From the NCBI RefSeq assembly GCF_001640805.2, contig NC_066849.1:21825336-21889335 (forward strand): a stretch of DNA of 64,000 nt. Reading direction: 5' to 3'. Positions 52,190 to 64,000 of this stretch are shown here, one piece after another (the first letter of the stretch is position 1; each line of letters opens with the position of its first letter). The translations under genes and the position numbers were made by a program. Origin of the DNA: Lates calcarifer (Eukaryota; Chordata; Actinopteri; Centropomidae). The notes below the pieces were generated by a model. That model ran no database searches. It was not told the DNA's origin and saw only the letters and a program-made list of their open reading frames with translations.

Positions 52190-52511
52190 ACAAAGTTTTC
52201 CAAAAAAAGTCTTTATTTAAGAAAGTATGCTTCCAGACAGATAGGCTAAGCCTAAATTATAAACATTAACACTGAAATTATTCTCTGTATACACAATGAT
52301 ACATTTAGGAAATTACTATTCTTGTCACTTAAAACAATTTGTGTAAAAAAGACTGAAAACACTGCCACAATATTCATGACGTCCTGTCAGATATGTCTGC
52401 CTCCTCACTCATTTCATCAACATCTGGGTATTATCATTCCAATCCACAGCTGTCAGCAGCTTTAGCTGACTCATTCTCATCTTGACAGTGATCGGTATGA
52501 ACAGGCCCAAG
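52190..52511 (-). other. znhit6: znhit6 3' UTR
   Basis: It follows the stop codon at 52512-52514 on the minus strand and includes an AATAAA signal at 52217-52212. The end is approximate. Confidence 0.65.
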
Positions 52512-53011
52512 CTATTTCACAGCATCATCCTTAATCATGCTGACCTCAGCACTCTCTGCGGCAGCTGAATTATCATCAGTGGAACCAGTTATGTCCTCAT
52601 TTATAGACCGATCCCTGCGGCTGTCACTGGGTTTATTAACGCCATCATCAGCATTAATGTCCACACTGTCTCCCAGTTCATCTTTAATCACCTGCATGTC
52701 ACGAGCAGGGTGTTTGGCAGCACCACAGCTATTATCACAAGGGGTAATTTCTTCTGCATTTCCTTCTTCCTCCTCATTATCTTCTTCACTACTGCCTAAG
52801 ATCTCTCCCTCTTCTACCTCTTCCTCTACTGATTTTTTCTTGGCCCTTTTCTCCTGTGGGGGTTCAACTCCAGACCTGGTCTCTGGGGTTCCCGTCCAGA
52901 TGTTGGTTCCTCCTGTGGCGCAGTATGGTGAAATTTGGGTCACATCCTCCTTCTCTTGGTTCACCCCTTCACTTTTTGTAGCAAAACTACTCCGGGCTGA
53001 CGCAGGCGCAG
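52512..53011 (-). CDS. znhit6: znhit6 last coding exon, acidic tail
   Basis: The acceptor TTTTTTCAG precedes 53011, and the first two bases complete a codon begun in the previous exon. About 165 residues follow to a stop at 52512-52514. The tail is rich in Glu, Asp and Ser, with [20 protein letters not shown] in the middle, a basic patch EKRAKKK that could act in nuclear localisation, and VIKDE, which fits the sumoylation consensus. In human ZNHIT6 the acidic, VKxE-rich stretch is at the N-terminus and the C-terminus ends soon after the conserved domain, so this long tail is a fish feature or an exon change. Confidence 0.8.
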
Positions 53012-56000
53012 CTGAAAAAATATGACCCCATTTGTGTACAACATGATTAAACATGGCTATTGCAACAGTAAAATTCTTTCACGTTCTTATAATGATCAGG
53101 GTGATCAGTTTGCATAAAAAATGGTTAGGGCACAGTGGAGATGCTCAAACAGAAACAGTGGGAAAGACAGGGTCAGTACAATTAGTTTGGGAATGACGAC
53201 GCTACGTTTTGGCTCCATGCAGGTTTCCAGGATGAGGCAGCATGCCAAGCAGTTAGTTATGCAATAAAGCAGGGTGGACACATGTGAAAGAAAGGCTGTA
53301 CAATGAGCAACTGTAAAAGGATAATTGTGAATTATAAGCAATTACTCTCCAACATCATGTCCCCACAGTCTGGTGAATCATAAAATGCATGCAATGATAT
53401 GCATGAACCCATCGGCGTAAAATTCTGTTAGAACTCAAGAGGCATGGCCAATGCATTTTCGCCTGCATCCTAAAAAAATGGTTATCCAGCTGACTGAGGC
53501 TATAATATGAAAGATGAATGTAATTCAGCTTTTCTTTGTGCTGTAACACGAGGTGCAATTAAAAAACTACGCCTGTCTGCCATTAACCATTTGTCTTTTG
53601 CACAGACCATCGCTTACAGAATTTAAAGGCCCTATGTCACTTTGACCACATAACTTTGAGGTTCATTCACATAAATAATAATAAGAGTTTGAGTTATAGT
53701 TGGAAAATGTGCATTCTCAACAGACCATAAATAAAAATAAAGACCTGCAAGTGCAATGCTAACAAACACTAACAAACACAGAATTAGAACCGATTACAAA
53801 CTTAGATTTAATTGTTGTTCTAATGACAGACTTGTCAATAAATCTTTAGGTTACTTGTGTTACACCTCAGTTCTCTGAGTAACGAGTGAAATGTCTCTCA
53901 GTGGGATATGCTATCTCCTGTACTCACAGAAACAGTCATTCAGTTACAACCTTTATGTATGTCTGACACAATGTCACTTGTTATTTAAGCATGTGTTTTC
54001 TCACTTCAGAGGACAAATTTTCTTTACCCTTATAACAAGGCTAACTAATCTAACAGCGCTGGCACCCAGTATTCACCCCACGGCTAATTCTTTGAGGGAA
54101 ATACCCCATAGTGAGAGACTGAAATCAAAGCTGTGAAAGAGGTGACAGGGTGAGTGTGTTTTGATTTTTGTCAGTGGTGCTGACTGAATATTTTGTTGAA
54201 GACTTCTTATGCAAACCAGCTCTCTCTCTCTCTGTAGAGCACCTATAGAGGAGCAGCTACATTTGGAAGTGTGACATTAAAAGGTCAGTTGGCAACCTGA
54301 CCCAAACAATAGCATGGCAAAAACCTTATCACAGAGGTACTGACTTAGGGTCAATGAGGCCATGAATACAGAGTCAAGCTTGACTGGCTCGAAGCAGTTT
54401 AAACCAGCACACTGACCAGCTGCACGCTGCCTGTATGGAGCCTGCTAGGCCCTCAACATTACTTTATCCTCACTGAATATGCCACTGCCACAGTGTCCGA
54501 TTGCTTGTTATCGCTTCCTGCCCAGCTTCCCAGGCCATGGCATGCGCAATTATCAGGATGTTTCTATGGCTAACATTATAGCAAAACAGTGTGGCACCAA
54601 GGCCTTATCACTGAAAACACACACACACACACACTCAGACTAAAATTACCTTATTCGTCATTCAGCCTGTCTGGGCCTGACAGTGTAATGATACTGGGTT
54701 TGTGTGATCTTTTGTGACCATGCTAACCCTACTGAGATAGACACTGTTTGACCACACTGTGCACTAAGAAAAAGAAAAAAAAACCCGCTGTATGTTTTTT
54801 CATGATATAAACATCCGACACTAGATGAAACTGACAAACAGGTGAGAAAAAAAGTATAGGTTGTCCTTTTGTTTTCTCATCTTCTGTCATTTCACAACTC
54901 ATGAGGTCACTGTTCAACTGTAAACCATGTTTGATCCTCTTTTTGGCCACGGTGGCTGTTGAGGTTAACTTGGTGTGCATGATGCTGTGCAGAACACACT
55001 AATTTCCGTTGGGGTAGCATGTTGCCATAGTGAAAAATATGGGAACAGAGAGTCTTAAAAGTCTCAGCTGGAGAAACCAGGACATGATACAGTGCTGTTG
55101 GAATCGGGGGAGTGGACAGGGGTTGGTGTTTTGAGGCTACGTAGAATTTTGATCCGTGTCATGTATCCACACTTCTGTTTAGTTACAGAAAGCATAGGTG
55201 AAAAGGAACAAGGGATGAATTAAGCTGAATATAGAGATGAAGAAATTATTCTTTGCCACTAAGCATCAGTAGATTAGTATTGGTGCAGAAATTAGCATAA
55301 TGGCAGGACTTCATGACATTTAAAACTAGATAAGGGTGTTTTTTTTACCTGGTCCTTTCAGTGGGTAGTCCTTCCAGTGTTCTCTGAGTACAATATGCAG
55401 GACAGGATATTCAATCAGTGTTTTGTAGCTTAAGTTGTCCCTTAGGCTCTTCTGCATGTCCAACTCATGATACCTGTTTCAGATAAAATTGAGACACAAA
55501 AAAGACAAAGAGGTGATTACAAGACAACGCAATTACAATTGCTACGTAATTTATGTGATATTGGGCTCATACTATGCAATCTAAAGTTTGTAGGAGCTAG
55601 GTAGCAATGAAGACAGAGCAAAAACATGGCCACAGTTGCTGAAACTCTTCAACCGGCAACTGCAGTTTTTTATTTCCAGCTGCCTGTGGCATGTTGATGG
55701 CTGAAAATCTTTTGAGGATTGATAGAGATTTGAGTCATGGCTTGGCGAAGTGAATATCCTGCTTGGTGTTTCTCTACAGAGTTGGAACTGACTTTACCAA
55801 GAATCAACAGCATCACTCACAAGCACATGAAGCTGCTGTCTCACCCCTCCCCTTTAGCCCTTTGTATGAGATGACATCAGTCTAGTCTTGTCTCTTAAGT
55901 AGTCCTGTCATGCATTAGGGATGGTCATAAATCACTAGACTAAATAGTTAACTGGATTCTTGGGAGACATGGGCTGCCTCAACACTCAACTGATTCAGAA

Positions 56001-59000
56001 CCATCCAGCTTAGGCTGTCAACACCCAAATGCAAAGCATCAGATACAGTGTTTTGGGTATATACAGTAACTGGCACCATCCCTACAAGATGTCAAACCCC
56101 TGACAGACCCAAGATTATTGAGCCCTTGTTTGTTTTGCTAAAAGCACAAGCAGACTGGAGTAGACACCCACTCCTCAAGCCAATCAAAGCACTCTGCTAT
56201 AAATTGACATTTACAGGTCTTTACTAGAGTGCCAGCTTCCAAGAAGTCCTCCCTCCTGGAAGAGTTTGTCTTAGGTGGGCTCAAGATCATTTTACACAAT
56301 CCCACAAATAAACGGCAATATGTGTTGGCACGTCCTGCGGGGCAGGATAAAGGAAAAAAGTGATAGTTTGTGGGTCTCAAAACACACAGGAAGTTTCTTG
56401 CCACAGTAGAACGACTGGCTGCTGGGTATTTCTGACAGGCCGCCACATCAGAAAAGTAGAAATAACCTATGTGTAGATGGACACAATATTTTGCACAAGT
56501 TGAAGATAGAACGAAAAAGGTGAAATCAGTGAAAGCAGTTTGTGAAGCTGATATGTTATAAAACACGGCATTGTAATGTGTGTACCCGACAAATGCTGTT
56601 TCCATTTCATTTGTTTTTGTGTCTAACGTGTAATAAATTAATGTTCAGGGATGTTTTTTATTTTTATGATATACGAGCTAAACTAAAACATCAGTGTTTG
56701 TAAACAACAGAGAACGAAGGAGAGATGGCAAAGCAGATTGTGGCTCCCTGTGGTGTCGATGGGATTATTAAAGCTCTGGCCATTTTTAAAAACACGGCCG
56801 GATGGCTCAGCCAAGAACACACACACATCTGGTCTCTATATAGTGTTCTAGTGAATTAACAGAGCAGAGGACAAGACTGATGTTCTCTCCAGGGAGGTTC
56901 CTATTGTTTTCCCTTCCACGGCTGAGACCCATCAGTAGGGAGATAGCCGTGGTAAAGAAACATTTAAAGTATTTTGATATTGAACAGAAATTATTGTGAT
57001 AACAAATAATAATGTTGAAATCTTGGGTTAGTCTAGCACAAAAATAAATTGGTCATGTCCACAGCTATCCACTAGTTGATACCAGCAATATTTTGTGAAA
57101 CTGACTCAGTGTAACATATTGTAAGACAAATGTTCTTGTTTGGGTTCATGTTGAACTTAGATGCTCTTTGGATGCTGCTGGTGGCAAAAAAGTTTTCCAG
57201 AGTTTCATAGTCATTTTTTATGTCAGCTTTTTTGTTGCCAATACCATGTCCTCAGTGCTATGCATCCTTATGATTGAGACAGATCAGGGCCTCATTTATA
57301 AATGTTGAGAATGTATAAATCAGACGTTGACAGATGTACTGTATGTATATGCTGCTTATGCCAGTGTTGGAATGTATAAAAACCACAACTGATGTGAAAA
57401 TGTGCATCTCTGAAATCTTTGAGCCAGACATAGATATTATGCACATTTTGGTCTACAGAAAAAGTGAATTTGATAATGACCCCAAAGAGGTCAAATACCA
57501 GGATCCCCCTCTACCCCCCACCAGTAAGTCTGACCAAGAGGTCTCTTGGATGACCGATGAAATGTCTTCAACTACCTACAACCAGTCCATTTGGACTTAA
57601 CCTTTCTTGGGCAAACTCAACCCTGAAACCAGACCAGCTGGAAGTGGACCCCATTGTAAACACACTGTTTTAGCTTTATTTAGACAAGAGAAACTTTAGT
57701 TTCTCAATGTTCAATTATTGTTTTTAAAAGTGAATCTCATGATCACATAAATACACAACATTTGCCATTGTCAAAGTCAATGAGAACCAAACTATGCAAA
57801 CCAAACTTCGCATTTTGGTTCTGGGTGAGATCACATCAATAAAACTGCAGAGCAAGTTAAGTGGCATGTCAAAATTAATTGGGTACTACTGAATTTCACT
57901 GGATGTGTTATGGTTGCTTCTGTGGTGCATGGAGGAGCATTTGTGGCACAGATTATTTTGGGGTTGGGATACACTGTCAGAAAGTGTGTGGCTTTATCTC
58001 CTCAAGTCCCATATTTGACAGATAAGTACATCTTGTTCACCCTAGAACAACAAGCTTTTCACCGTCCTTTCAAGCGAGGCCATTAGGAACATGTGTAAAC
58101 ACTCTTGCATTTAGATGTGGTCTGAAGACACTTTGTATGAACTAGTTTGTTTTGCAAATAACCTTCCCCATAATCTCAACGTACATCTGTGGCTGTGTGG
58201 AACATTAAATAAAGAAAGACCACAAATTTATACAGGCAGAAAAACTACCACAATGTTAAAAGTGGCATTGAACACTCCAGCACTGCAGGAGATCTGAGGA
58301 AGCATCTGCTGCACAGAAACAAACTTGAACATAGCTTTAGGGAAAGCTGAGGGAGAACAGATCAACAGGCTCAGGAGGGCTAAGGAGAGGGTTTGCCACA
58401 AATATGTGAGAGAAAACACTGCTTCGGCAGGACAGAAACATCAGTGTCTTATGGGTCCAAACAGTGGTTAAAAAAAACAGAATACACACACACAGGTTTC
58501 CTTTTTTGGCTGCAAATGTAAAACCAGAATCTCCACTCCTGACACGTCAACACTGCGGTGAGAAGGAAAGAAAAGGTAACGGAAAGGGGGAGAGGGCATC
58601 CTCTGGATCTCAGGAGTGGAATGAATAAAAATAAACATTAAAAAAATAACACAAACAAACATCCAGAGGGGTGTGAATGGTTCTCTTGATGCACAGTCTG
58701 TCTTCTTTCCAGTAAGAGGATGTTGACTGGTCACATTTATGTTTAGTTTAGCACAAGAGCTCCTTTATTTGACTGGGCTGATATTCCCGTAGACATTCAA
58801 CAACAAATGATGCACTCATACCCTTTGTGTTAGACTTAGCGAATGGCCTCTGGGTAGTCATGACAACTGCCATCCATGACTTCATAACATTAATGATACA
58901 GTTCAAAATTAGGGGTTTACCCTTAAGACTGCATTTATTTAAAAAAAGTGGAGGCCCCTTTGTGGTTTGACCCTGATTGGGACCCCTAAAAGGAGATGAG

Positions 59001-61956
59001 ACCTCAGTCTGGAGGGGGCCTCTCTTCTCATTAGAGCTATACTTTGGCCATGGTCCTGTTATGCAACTGTGCCAGTTAATGTAAGGTAATTCTCTGTTGG
59101 GCGAGCATCCTAATTTTGCCCTCCATCCATTCATCTACCCTCAATACAGTGTTGACAATAAACACTTGCTAAGAATTACAAACTCAGCAGGCCCTCATTA
59201 TGCAAACCCATACTCAAAGCTATTAAGTTATGACAGGAAGGTAGAGAGCGAGATTTATGCCACTGAATTACTCATTACCACAGACTTGACAAGACATAGT
59301 CAAAACATCCCGTCTCCACTTGTTTGCTTTATGACTGTATCAGGTTAGTAGCTGTAGGAGTCACTTACAAAATCTTCCACCAGAAACGGATAACGCTTTT
59401 ATGTGGATGACAGCAAATGTTATGACTCATTTATTGAAAATTTCTCAGGAAATGGCAGGAAAACCCGCCACCAATACTGAGTGGCCAAAAAACAGGTGTA
59501 AAACCAGTGGTCTGTGTATATGGAGATGTGAGTGAGAAATTGACACGTTTATTTATCTCAACAGGAATTGAGAAACATTACATTAAACAAGGCCTAAAGG
59601 TATAAACAATAGAATAATCTGCTGGTGTAAAATGGATGCCTGGTCCTATTTTAAGGTAAATCACAGACAGAGGATGTTCCGATTGTTCTGTGGACAAGTT
59701 CATGAAAATATGTACATTCTACTGTTTTATTCAGAAACTGTGTATTTAAGTCAGCTGTATAGAAGCCCTTATCACTTCATATTTGTTGTCCTCTCTTTAG
59801 CTATCAGTCGTTAAAAACTTTTTCATTTAGTCTTTTTCTGGGTCTGTTCATGCAACTTATCTGTACAGCAACAAACAAAGTTTTAGCAGTGATATATAGT
59901 ATGTTTCCCACTGACAGTTCACTGTTGCATGTTTGTCATTCCAGGGGAAACAATATTATTTCTGTGTAGGTTGACTTCACTTGCACACCTTGTAAAGATG
60001 AGTAAAATTTGAATTTGTAGAATGTTAAAGTTTTGGGAAGTCGACTCAAATGTTTCCATTTTAATTTCATTATGGAAACACTCTGCAAAACTTTATCATC
60101 ACCATCTTTGTCATTACTATTAGTTTAAAAATCAACACGTGGTTTTAGAGCCAGGAGGCTTTGGGATGAAAGCACTCAGGTAAGTGGAGACTCGCACAGC
60201 AGCAATTAAGTATACTCTTTATGAAGGCGCAACACTGTGGGCAACATTGTTAAAAGAAAGGTATCACTGAGCTTAAATTCATAACATTAAACTACACATA
60301 ATACATGGCACATATATATATTTAGCCCTGGGCTCCTCCTGTGAGCAAAATCACAAAACATCTGCACAGTCATGTCCTATTACACTACCTATATCACTAC
60401 CACCAGTGAAGGAGGGGAACCTTGGGTTTATCTGGCTTTCGCAATCTCTTCATGCTTATGTAACATTTTGGAGGGGCACAAGTGTTCCTTGTTTGTGTGG
60501 TGTTAGTGTAATAAAGTCTGCATTCATATAAACATGGAGAAGGAGCAACTCGGGCAAACTGGAAAAAGTTATTAATCACAAATTTTGATCAGGGCCTACC
60601 TATAAATGCTCACAAACATGCTGGAGGCTTTAATGTGGTAGTAAATAACACTTTCTGTTCAGAAACAAATATCTGACACAATTATTTATATGTTAGTTTA
60701 GTTATGAACATGTGAAAAAATGCAGGAAAGTAAATTTTAACACTGTCATTATATTATGCAGTCATAAAGTTGGCATTGTAAAGGTGTGGCATCAGAGATA
60801 ATGGCACATTTAAAAACATTCAAACTTTCATTAAAGTCATAATAGGGTTAAAGGTGCCAACCTGACAGCTCGTGCTAAATCTTGGCTCACATACACTGAG
60901 CTGTCACATCTCACGCTCGTCTTTCAGTAATTCCTCTCTATATGCTGCCTTACAATATAATTTATCTGCTTACAAGAGAGTGTGTGGCCCAGCCCCCTGG
61001 GCAAAACAAAAGGATAAAGGATGGGACGGGAGGTTTCATGACGTTCCATGCTGGCCAGGGGGGTAATGATTATGAGCACCAAGGATCATCATTCACTCCA
61101 CGACTAAGTGGAAATGGAGGACAGCCAAAGAATTTGAAGGTAGGCGAGGCAAACGGGTGCTATCAACGCCATCCTCCGACCCTCATTAAAAAAATGAAAG
61201 AGAGAAAGTATGGAAGACAGATAAGGTGGGAAGAGAGGACAGAAACTATGGAAACAGAAAGTGAATGAGTGAGAAAGTGAAAGAAGGCAGGAATGGAAAA
61301 CGGAGATAAAAGTTGCAGAGAATCTTCTTGATCAGTGGCATTTCTCAATGTTGGAAATCGCTTAAGGCCTTGCTGCCGAAAGTCTGCGTAGCTTCGTAGG
61401 AATTTACAAGTCAGTGATGTCATGTTCATAAACAAATCACGTTGATTTCATACACACTGAATAATAATAATACTTTATAATTTATTACCAGGCCTAATCG
61501 AATGGTCGGAGCGGCCATGCAGACCACATGTCTGAGTAATGACCGGATGCTGACACACTTGAAGATAATTTATTATCTATTTTATTACTATTTGATCTTG
61601 TCCAGTCTACCCTCAGTTCAACATGACAGGATGAAGAAGTAGCTCTGCCCAGAGGATGCACACTAACCTCTTGTCTTGTTATTGCAACAATGGCTGAGGC
61701 TCTTGGTAAATAAGGCTATGTACCATTAACAGCAAGCACCCACTTGTTCAACCCTCACAGATCATGAGCTTGGTTTGAGCCTACAGTTTAAATGACTAGG
61801 GAACTACAACCAAGAAAATATCACGTTATTCATCACAGGAAATTAGACAGGTGACAAGTAGAGAGCAAATCTCACCTCACAGAGTTAGCCTTTCTCCCCT
61901 CTGCCTTCATGAAGACTTTCACATTATCAAATGTGGCATGCACATACATCTTCAAC
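52512..61956 (-). CDS. znhit6: ZNHIT6 (BCD1), box C/D snoRNP assembly factor, 3' part only
   Basis: The gene encodes a nuclear HIT-zinc-finger protein that helps assemble box C/D snoRNPs. Three spliced minus-strand exons are visible: 61956-61876, 55473-55349 and 53011-52512. Joined, they read continuously through matching phases. The exon-61.9 text ([19 protein letters not shown]) and the exon-55.4 text ([14 protein letters not shown], then [12 protein letters not shown]) align with the conserved C-terminal region of human ZNHIT6 (LKAYIRSQTGVQILMKIE, YYELDPYKSLLDNL, IIEYPTLHVVL). The HIT zinc finger and the N-terminus lie beyond the right edge. Introns are 2.3 and 6.4 kb. Human ZNHIT6 occupies the same place, on the minus strand beyond CCN1. 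Confidence 0.9.
53012..55348 (-). other. znhit6: znhit6 intron
   Basis: The last intron of the gene, with GT/AG borders. It holds a short (CA)n near 54617-54632. I see no other gene or clear repeat in it. Confidence 0.85.
55349..55473 (-). CDS. znhit6: znhit6 penultimate coding exon in window
   Basis: The 125-nt exon lies between an acceptor CTGAAACAG and a donor CAG|GTAAAA. It starts with one base that finishes an Arg codon and ends with one base of an Ala codon, agreeing with both neighbours. It encodes the conserved YHELD...[11 protein letters not shown] segment, ending PLKGP. Confidence 0.92.
55474..61875 (-). other. znhit6: znhit6 intron
   Basis: A 6.4-kb intron. It contains a 155-codon minus-strand open frame (56605-56138) with no recognisable homology or splice-supported context, and further short chance ORFs. 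No repeat family was recognised with confidence. Confidence 0.8.
61876..61956 (-). CDS. znhit6: znhit6 coding exon (third from the 3' end)
   Basis: The 81-nt exon follows the acceptor TTTCTGTTTCAG and precedes the donor GAG|GTGAGA. It encodes [20 protein letters not shown] followed by RKANSV, then two bases of the Arg codon completed by the next exon. It aligns with the human LKAYIRSQTGVQILMKIEYM segment with no gap. It is too short to stand out as an open frame and was found by its splice borders and alignment. Confidence 0.9.
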
Positions 61957-64000
61957 CTGAAACAGAAATTCACATCAACACAGGAGAGTTAGAGACTAAA
62001 ATCCAACCTCGCCTAAAAGAGAACAAAAGATATGGGTGCATAGACTCTGCAGTTTTTTTGGTGGCCACAGTAAAGGTCAAAACACAAAGAGCTCATTGAG
62101 TGAAGCACAGCAGAGGCCTAAATGTACGCTTGTCTGGCATGCTGACTGATATATGTACAGGCTCTGACTGAGTATCTTGTGTATGGGACAATCCTCCATA
62201 CAACTGACAGCCACTGTAAACAGCCAGCCAATGGGCCATGGAGTGTTAACCTCCACTCACTTGAATATAGACTAAGCAGAGGCTGTGTGCTAAATGGTTG
62301 GCTCTGGGCCAAGTCAGGTGTCTGTTTAAAAAAAAAAGTACACCAGTCTACAATATGCTTACTGCTGACTGTTATCAGCACAAAGCTTGGGTCAGAGGAG
62401 TCAGATCGCTGCTCTGTTAGGAGGTTCAGATTAGAAATACTGAGTGTTCTGCAATCAAAGAGTCTGCCTTGTTCAAAGACTGAAGTTCATGTTGAGAGAA
62501 ACACAAGCCTGGGAAATGAAAAAGAAAGTGAAGCAAGAGCAAAATTACAAAGATAAACGTAGGAAAGTAAGATTGTGGGAATTAGACGGAACAGAACATA
62601 ACAGGACCTCAACCGAATCCTGTGTGAGTGAAATTGGATTGAGCTGGTTGATATGAAAGATCAGGATAGAAAATGACCTTTGAATAAGGTCAGTTAATAA
62701 ATTCACTAACTGATTTTTCTCCTCTACTGCACTGAAATAAATCATTTACTCTATGGGAAACATTTACATTCAAGTTGATGTGACAAAGTGAGGTGGCACA
62801 GATCAACATAGTGTTATATTCATCATACATTCACATTATACAATTAATTTCATTTTTAAATAGAAAATATATTTTAAATTTGCTGTGGAGAGGAGATAAG
62901 AGTCTTCAAAATAAAATACTTTAAATCAATCCATTTAGAGCATTATCTGTGCCTTGATCCATTCCTTTTGTATACATGACTCTTGTGCATGCAGGCTGAT
63001 TTGTACTTAGTCTGTAACTGAGGCATAATCCCCAAACACACTGCTGCCAAACTCAATTATAGGGGCTCTGGTCTGGCGTGCAGGCGACAGTGGACCTGCT
63101 ACAGGTCATCAAAACCAAAGCTGCAGTCAAGGCTACAAATGGATAATATTTTTAGATAAAGAATGGGGAGGCTGGAATGGAAATCTAAAACACAGCAGTC
63201 ATTGTATTTCTGTGCTTTAACGAGGGCTGCAACTAATTAATTGCCTGGTCTATGAAATGTGAAAAATGACATTCACAATTTCTCAGAGGCCACAGTAATG
63301 TCTTCAATTTGCTTATTTTGTCTGACTAACAGTCTGAAAATTTAAGATATTCAGTTGTTATATATATATCAAAGAAAAATAACAAGTTGTTCCATTTAAG
63401 AAGCTGGGACCAGAGAACATTTTTGATGATTAAAATAGTTTCCAATTAATTTTCTGTCAATCACCTGATGGATTAGACAGTATCAGCTCTAGATTTAACA
63501 ACTGATTCATACACAGCACAGCAGTGATCCTCAGGCTGCATCTCGACAGAACAGCTTTAAACAATACACAATGCTCATATGCTATGTAACACTCCCTTGA
63601 CAATATGATGCAATAACAGATGAATGTAACTGCGTCACACTGGTGTTGGAAACAAGGGCAGTGTTTGGTGTTATACTATGCTGCTAAAAGAGCAGATATC
63701 ACTATCGCTGCATTTCAACAGCAATTATTGTGAGAAATTCAATTAGCTTTGTTTTCTCCACTCTCTTTCCCAGTTATTATGAATCCACAAACTAATACAC
63801 AGTCTCATAGTTGTTGCCAACAGTAAAACAGCTCATTTGAGCTTTTCAAGAGAAAACAACGAGCTAAGGAGCCGTCATTATGCTTAAAGTTAGAAGTCTT
63901 CCAAGCCATATATCAAACTAGTGTTGATTTCTAGGTCTATTATCACATTGTTAAGTTTTCAGTTTCTGTTCATGAGTCCAGTGACTGAAGCAAAACAATT
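61957..64000 (-). other. znhit6: znhit6 intron (partial, runs off the right edge)
   Basis: I looked for the preceding exon (human YIEKRVPDDKTINEIL region) on the minus strand and did not see it, so it probably lies outside the window. The only named content is the MITE at 63.2-63.5 kb. Confidence 0.6.
63221..63482 (-). mobile_element. GCAACTAAT-type MITE
   Basis: It begins CGAGGGCTGCAACTAATTAA, the reverse of the family's right terminus. It carries the reversed core (TTTGTCTGACTAACAGTC, then AAGAAGCTGGGACCAGAGAA) and ends in AATTAATTTTCTGTCAATC and GGATTAGACAG. A short (TA)n sits at 63359-63368 inside it. Confidence 0.65.

Noticed and set aside
52537..53025. 162-codon plus-strand open frame
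   Set aside because: It is antisense to the acidic last exon of znhit6. GAA/GAG-rich coding leaves the opposite strand open as Ser/Phe/Leu.
56138..56605. 155-codon minus-strand open frame in the znhit6 intron
   Set aside because: It is long for chance, but it has no recognisable domain and reads as low-complexity translated intron without plausible splice borders. I looked for a match to znhit6 and found none.
58748..59134. 128-codon minus-strand open frame in the znhit6 intron
   Set aside because: There is no family resemblance and no splice-framed alignment to znhit6. It is probably chance.

Overview
The window is vertebrate nuclear DNA, almost certainly from a teleost fish and probably a percomorph. 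It is gene-poor and has spliced genes with GT/AG introns and long AT-rich introns. It carries long (CA)n microsatellites and dispersed repeats of familiar teleost types: a tRNA-derived SINE, Tc1-like remnants and 'GCAACTAAT'-type MITEs. Three conserved neighbours can be read in the order known from human 1p22.3: ddah1 (minus), ccn1/cyr61 (plus) and znhit6 (minus). Only ccn1 is complete.

Layout. Positions 1-33.5 kb look like the large first intron of ddah1. I searched this stretch for the other ddah1 exons and did not find them. It holds a SINE (0.86-1.04 kb), an unidentified decayed reading frame (3.2-4.1 kb), a fold-back Tc1-like remnant (9.1-9.75 kb), a cluster of three MITE copies with a second element nested in the first (14.0-15.16 kb) and a second Tc1-like remnant (31.4-31.8 kb). 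Exon 1 of ddah1 lies at 33520-33813 in a CpG-rich patch. From 34 to 41.7 kb is the spacer between the divergent ddah1 and ccn1 promoters, with several groups of TEAD, SRF and AP-1 type motifs. ccn1 runs from a TATA promoter at 41.8 kb through five coding exons to poly(A) signals near 44.6 kb. A gene-free stretch follows to 52.2 kb. The last three coding exons of znhit6 lie at 52.5-53.0, 55.35-55.47 and 61.88-61.96 kb, with the 5' part of that gene beyond the right edge.

Function. ddah1 encodes a cytosolic enzyme that degrades methylarginine inhibitors of nitric oxide synthase. ccn1 encodes a secreted matricellular integrin ligand and is a classic YAP/TEAD and SRF immediate-early target. znhit6 encodes a nuclear box C/D snoRNP assembly factor. 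They share long-conserved synteny rather than a pathway. I saw no viral, prokaryotic, CRISPR or new enzymatic system. The items most worth checking are the decayed reading frame, the back-to-back splice donors upstream of ccn1, the TEAD/CArG clusters, and the long acidic C-terminal tail of the fish ZNHIT6.
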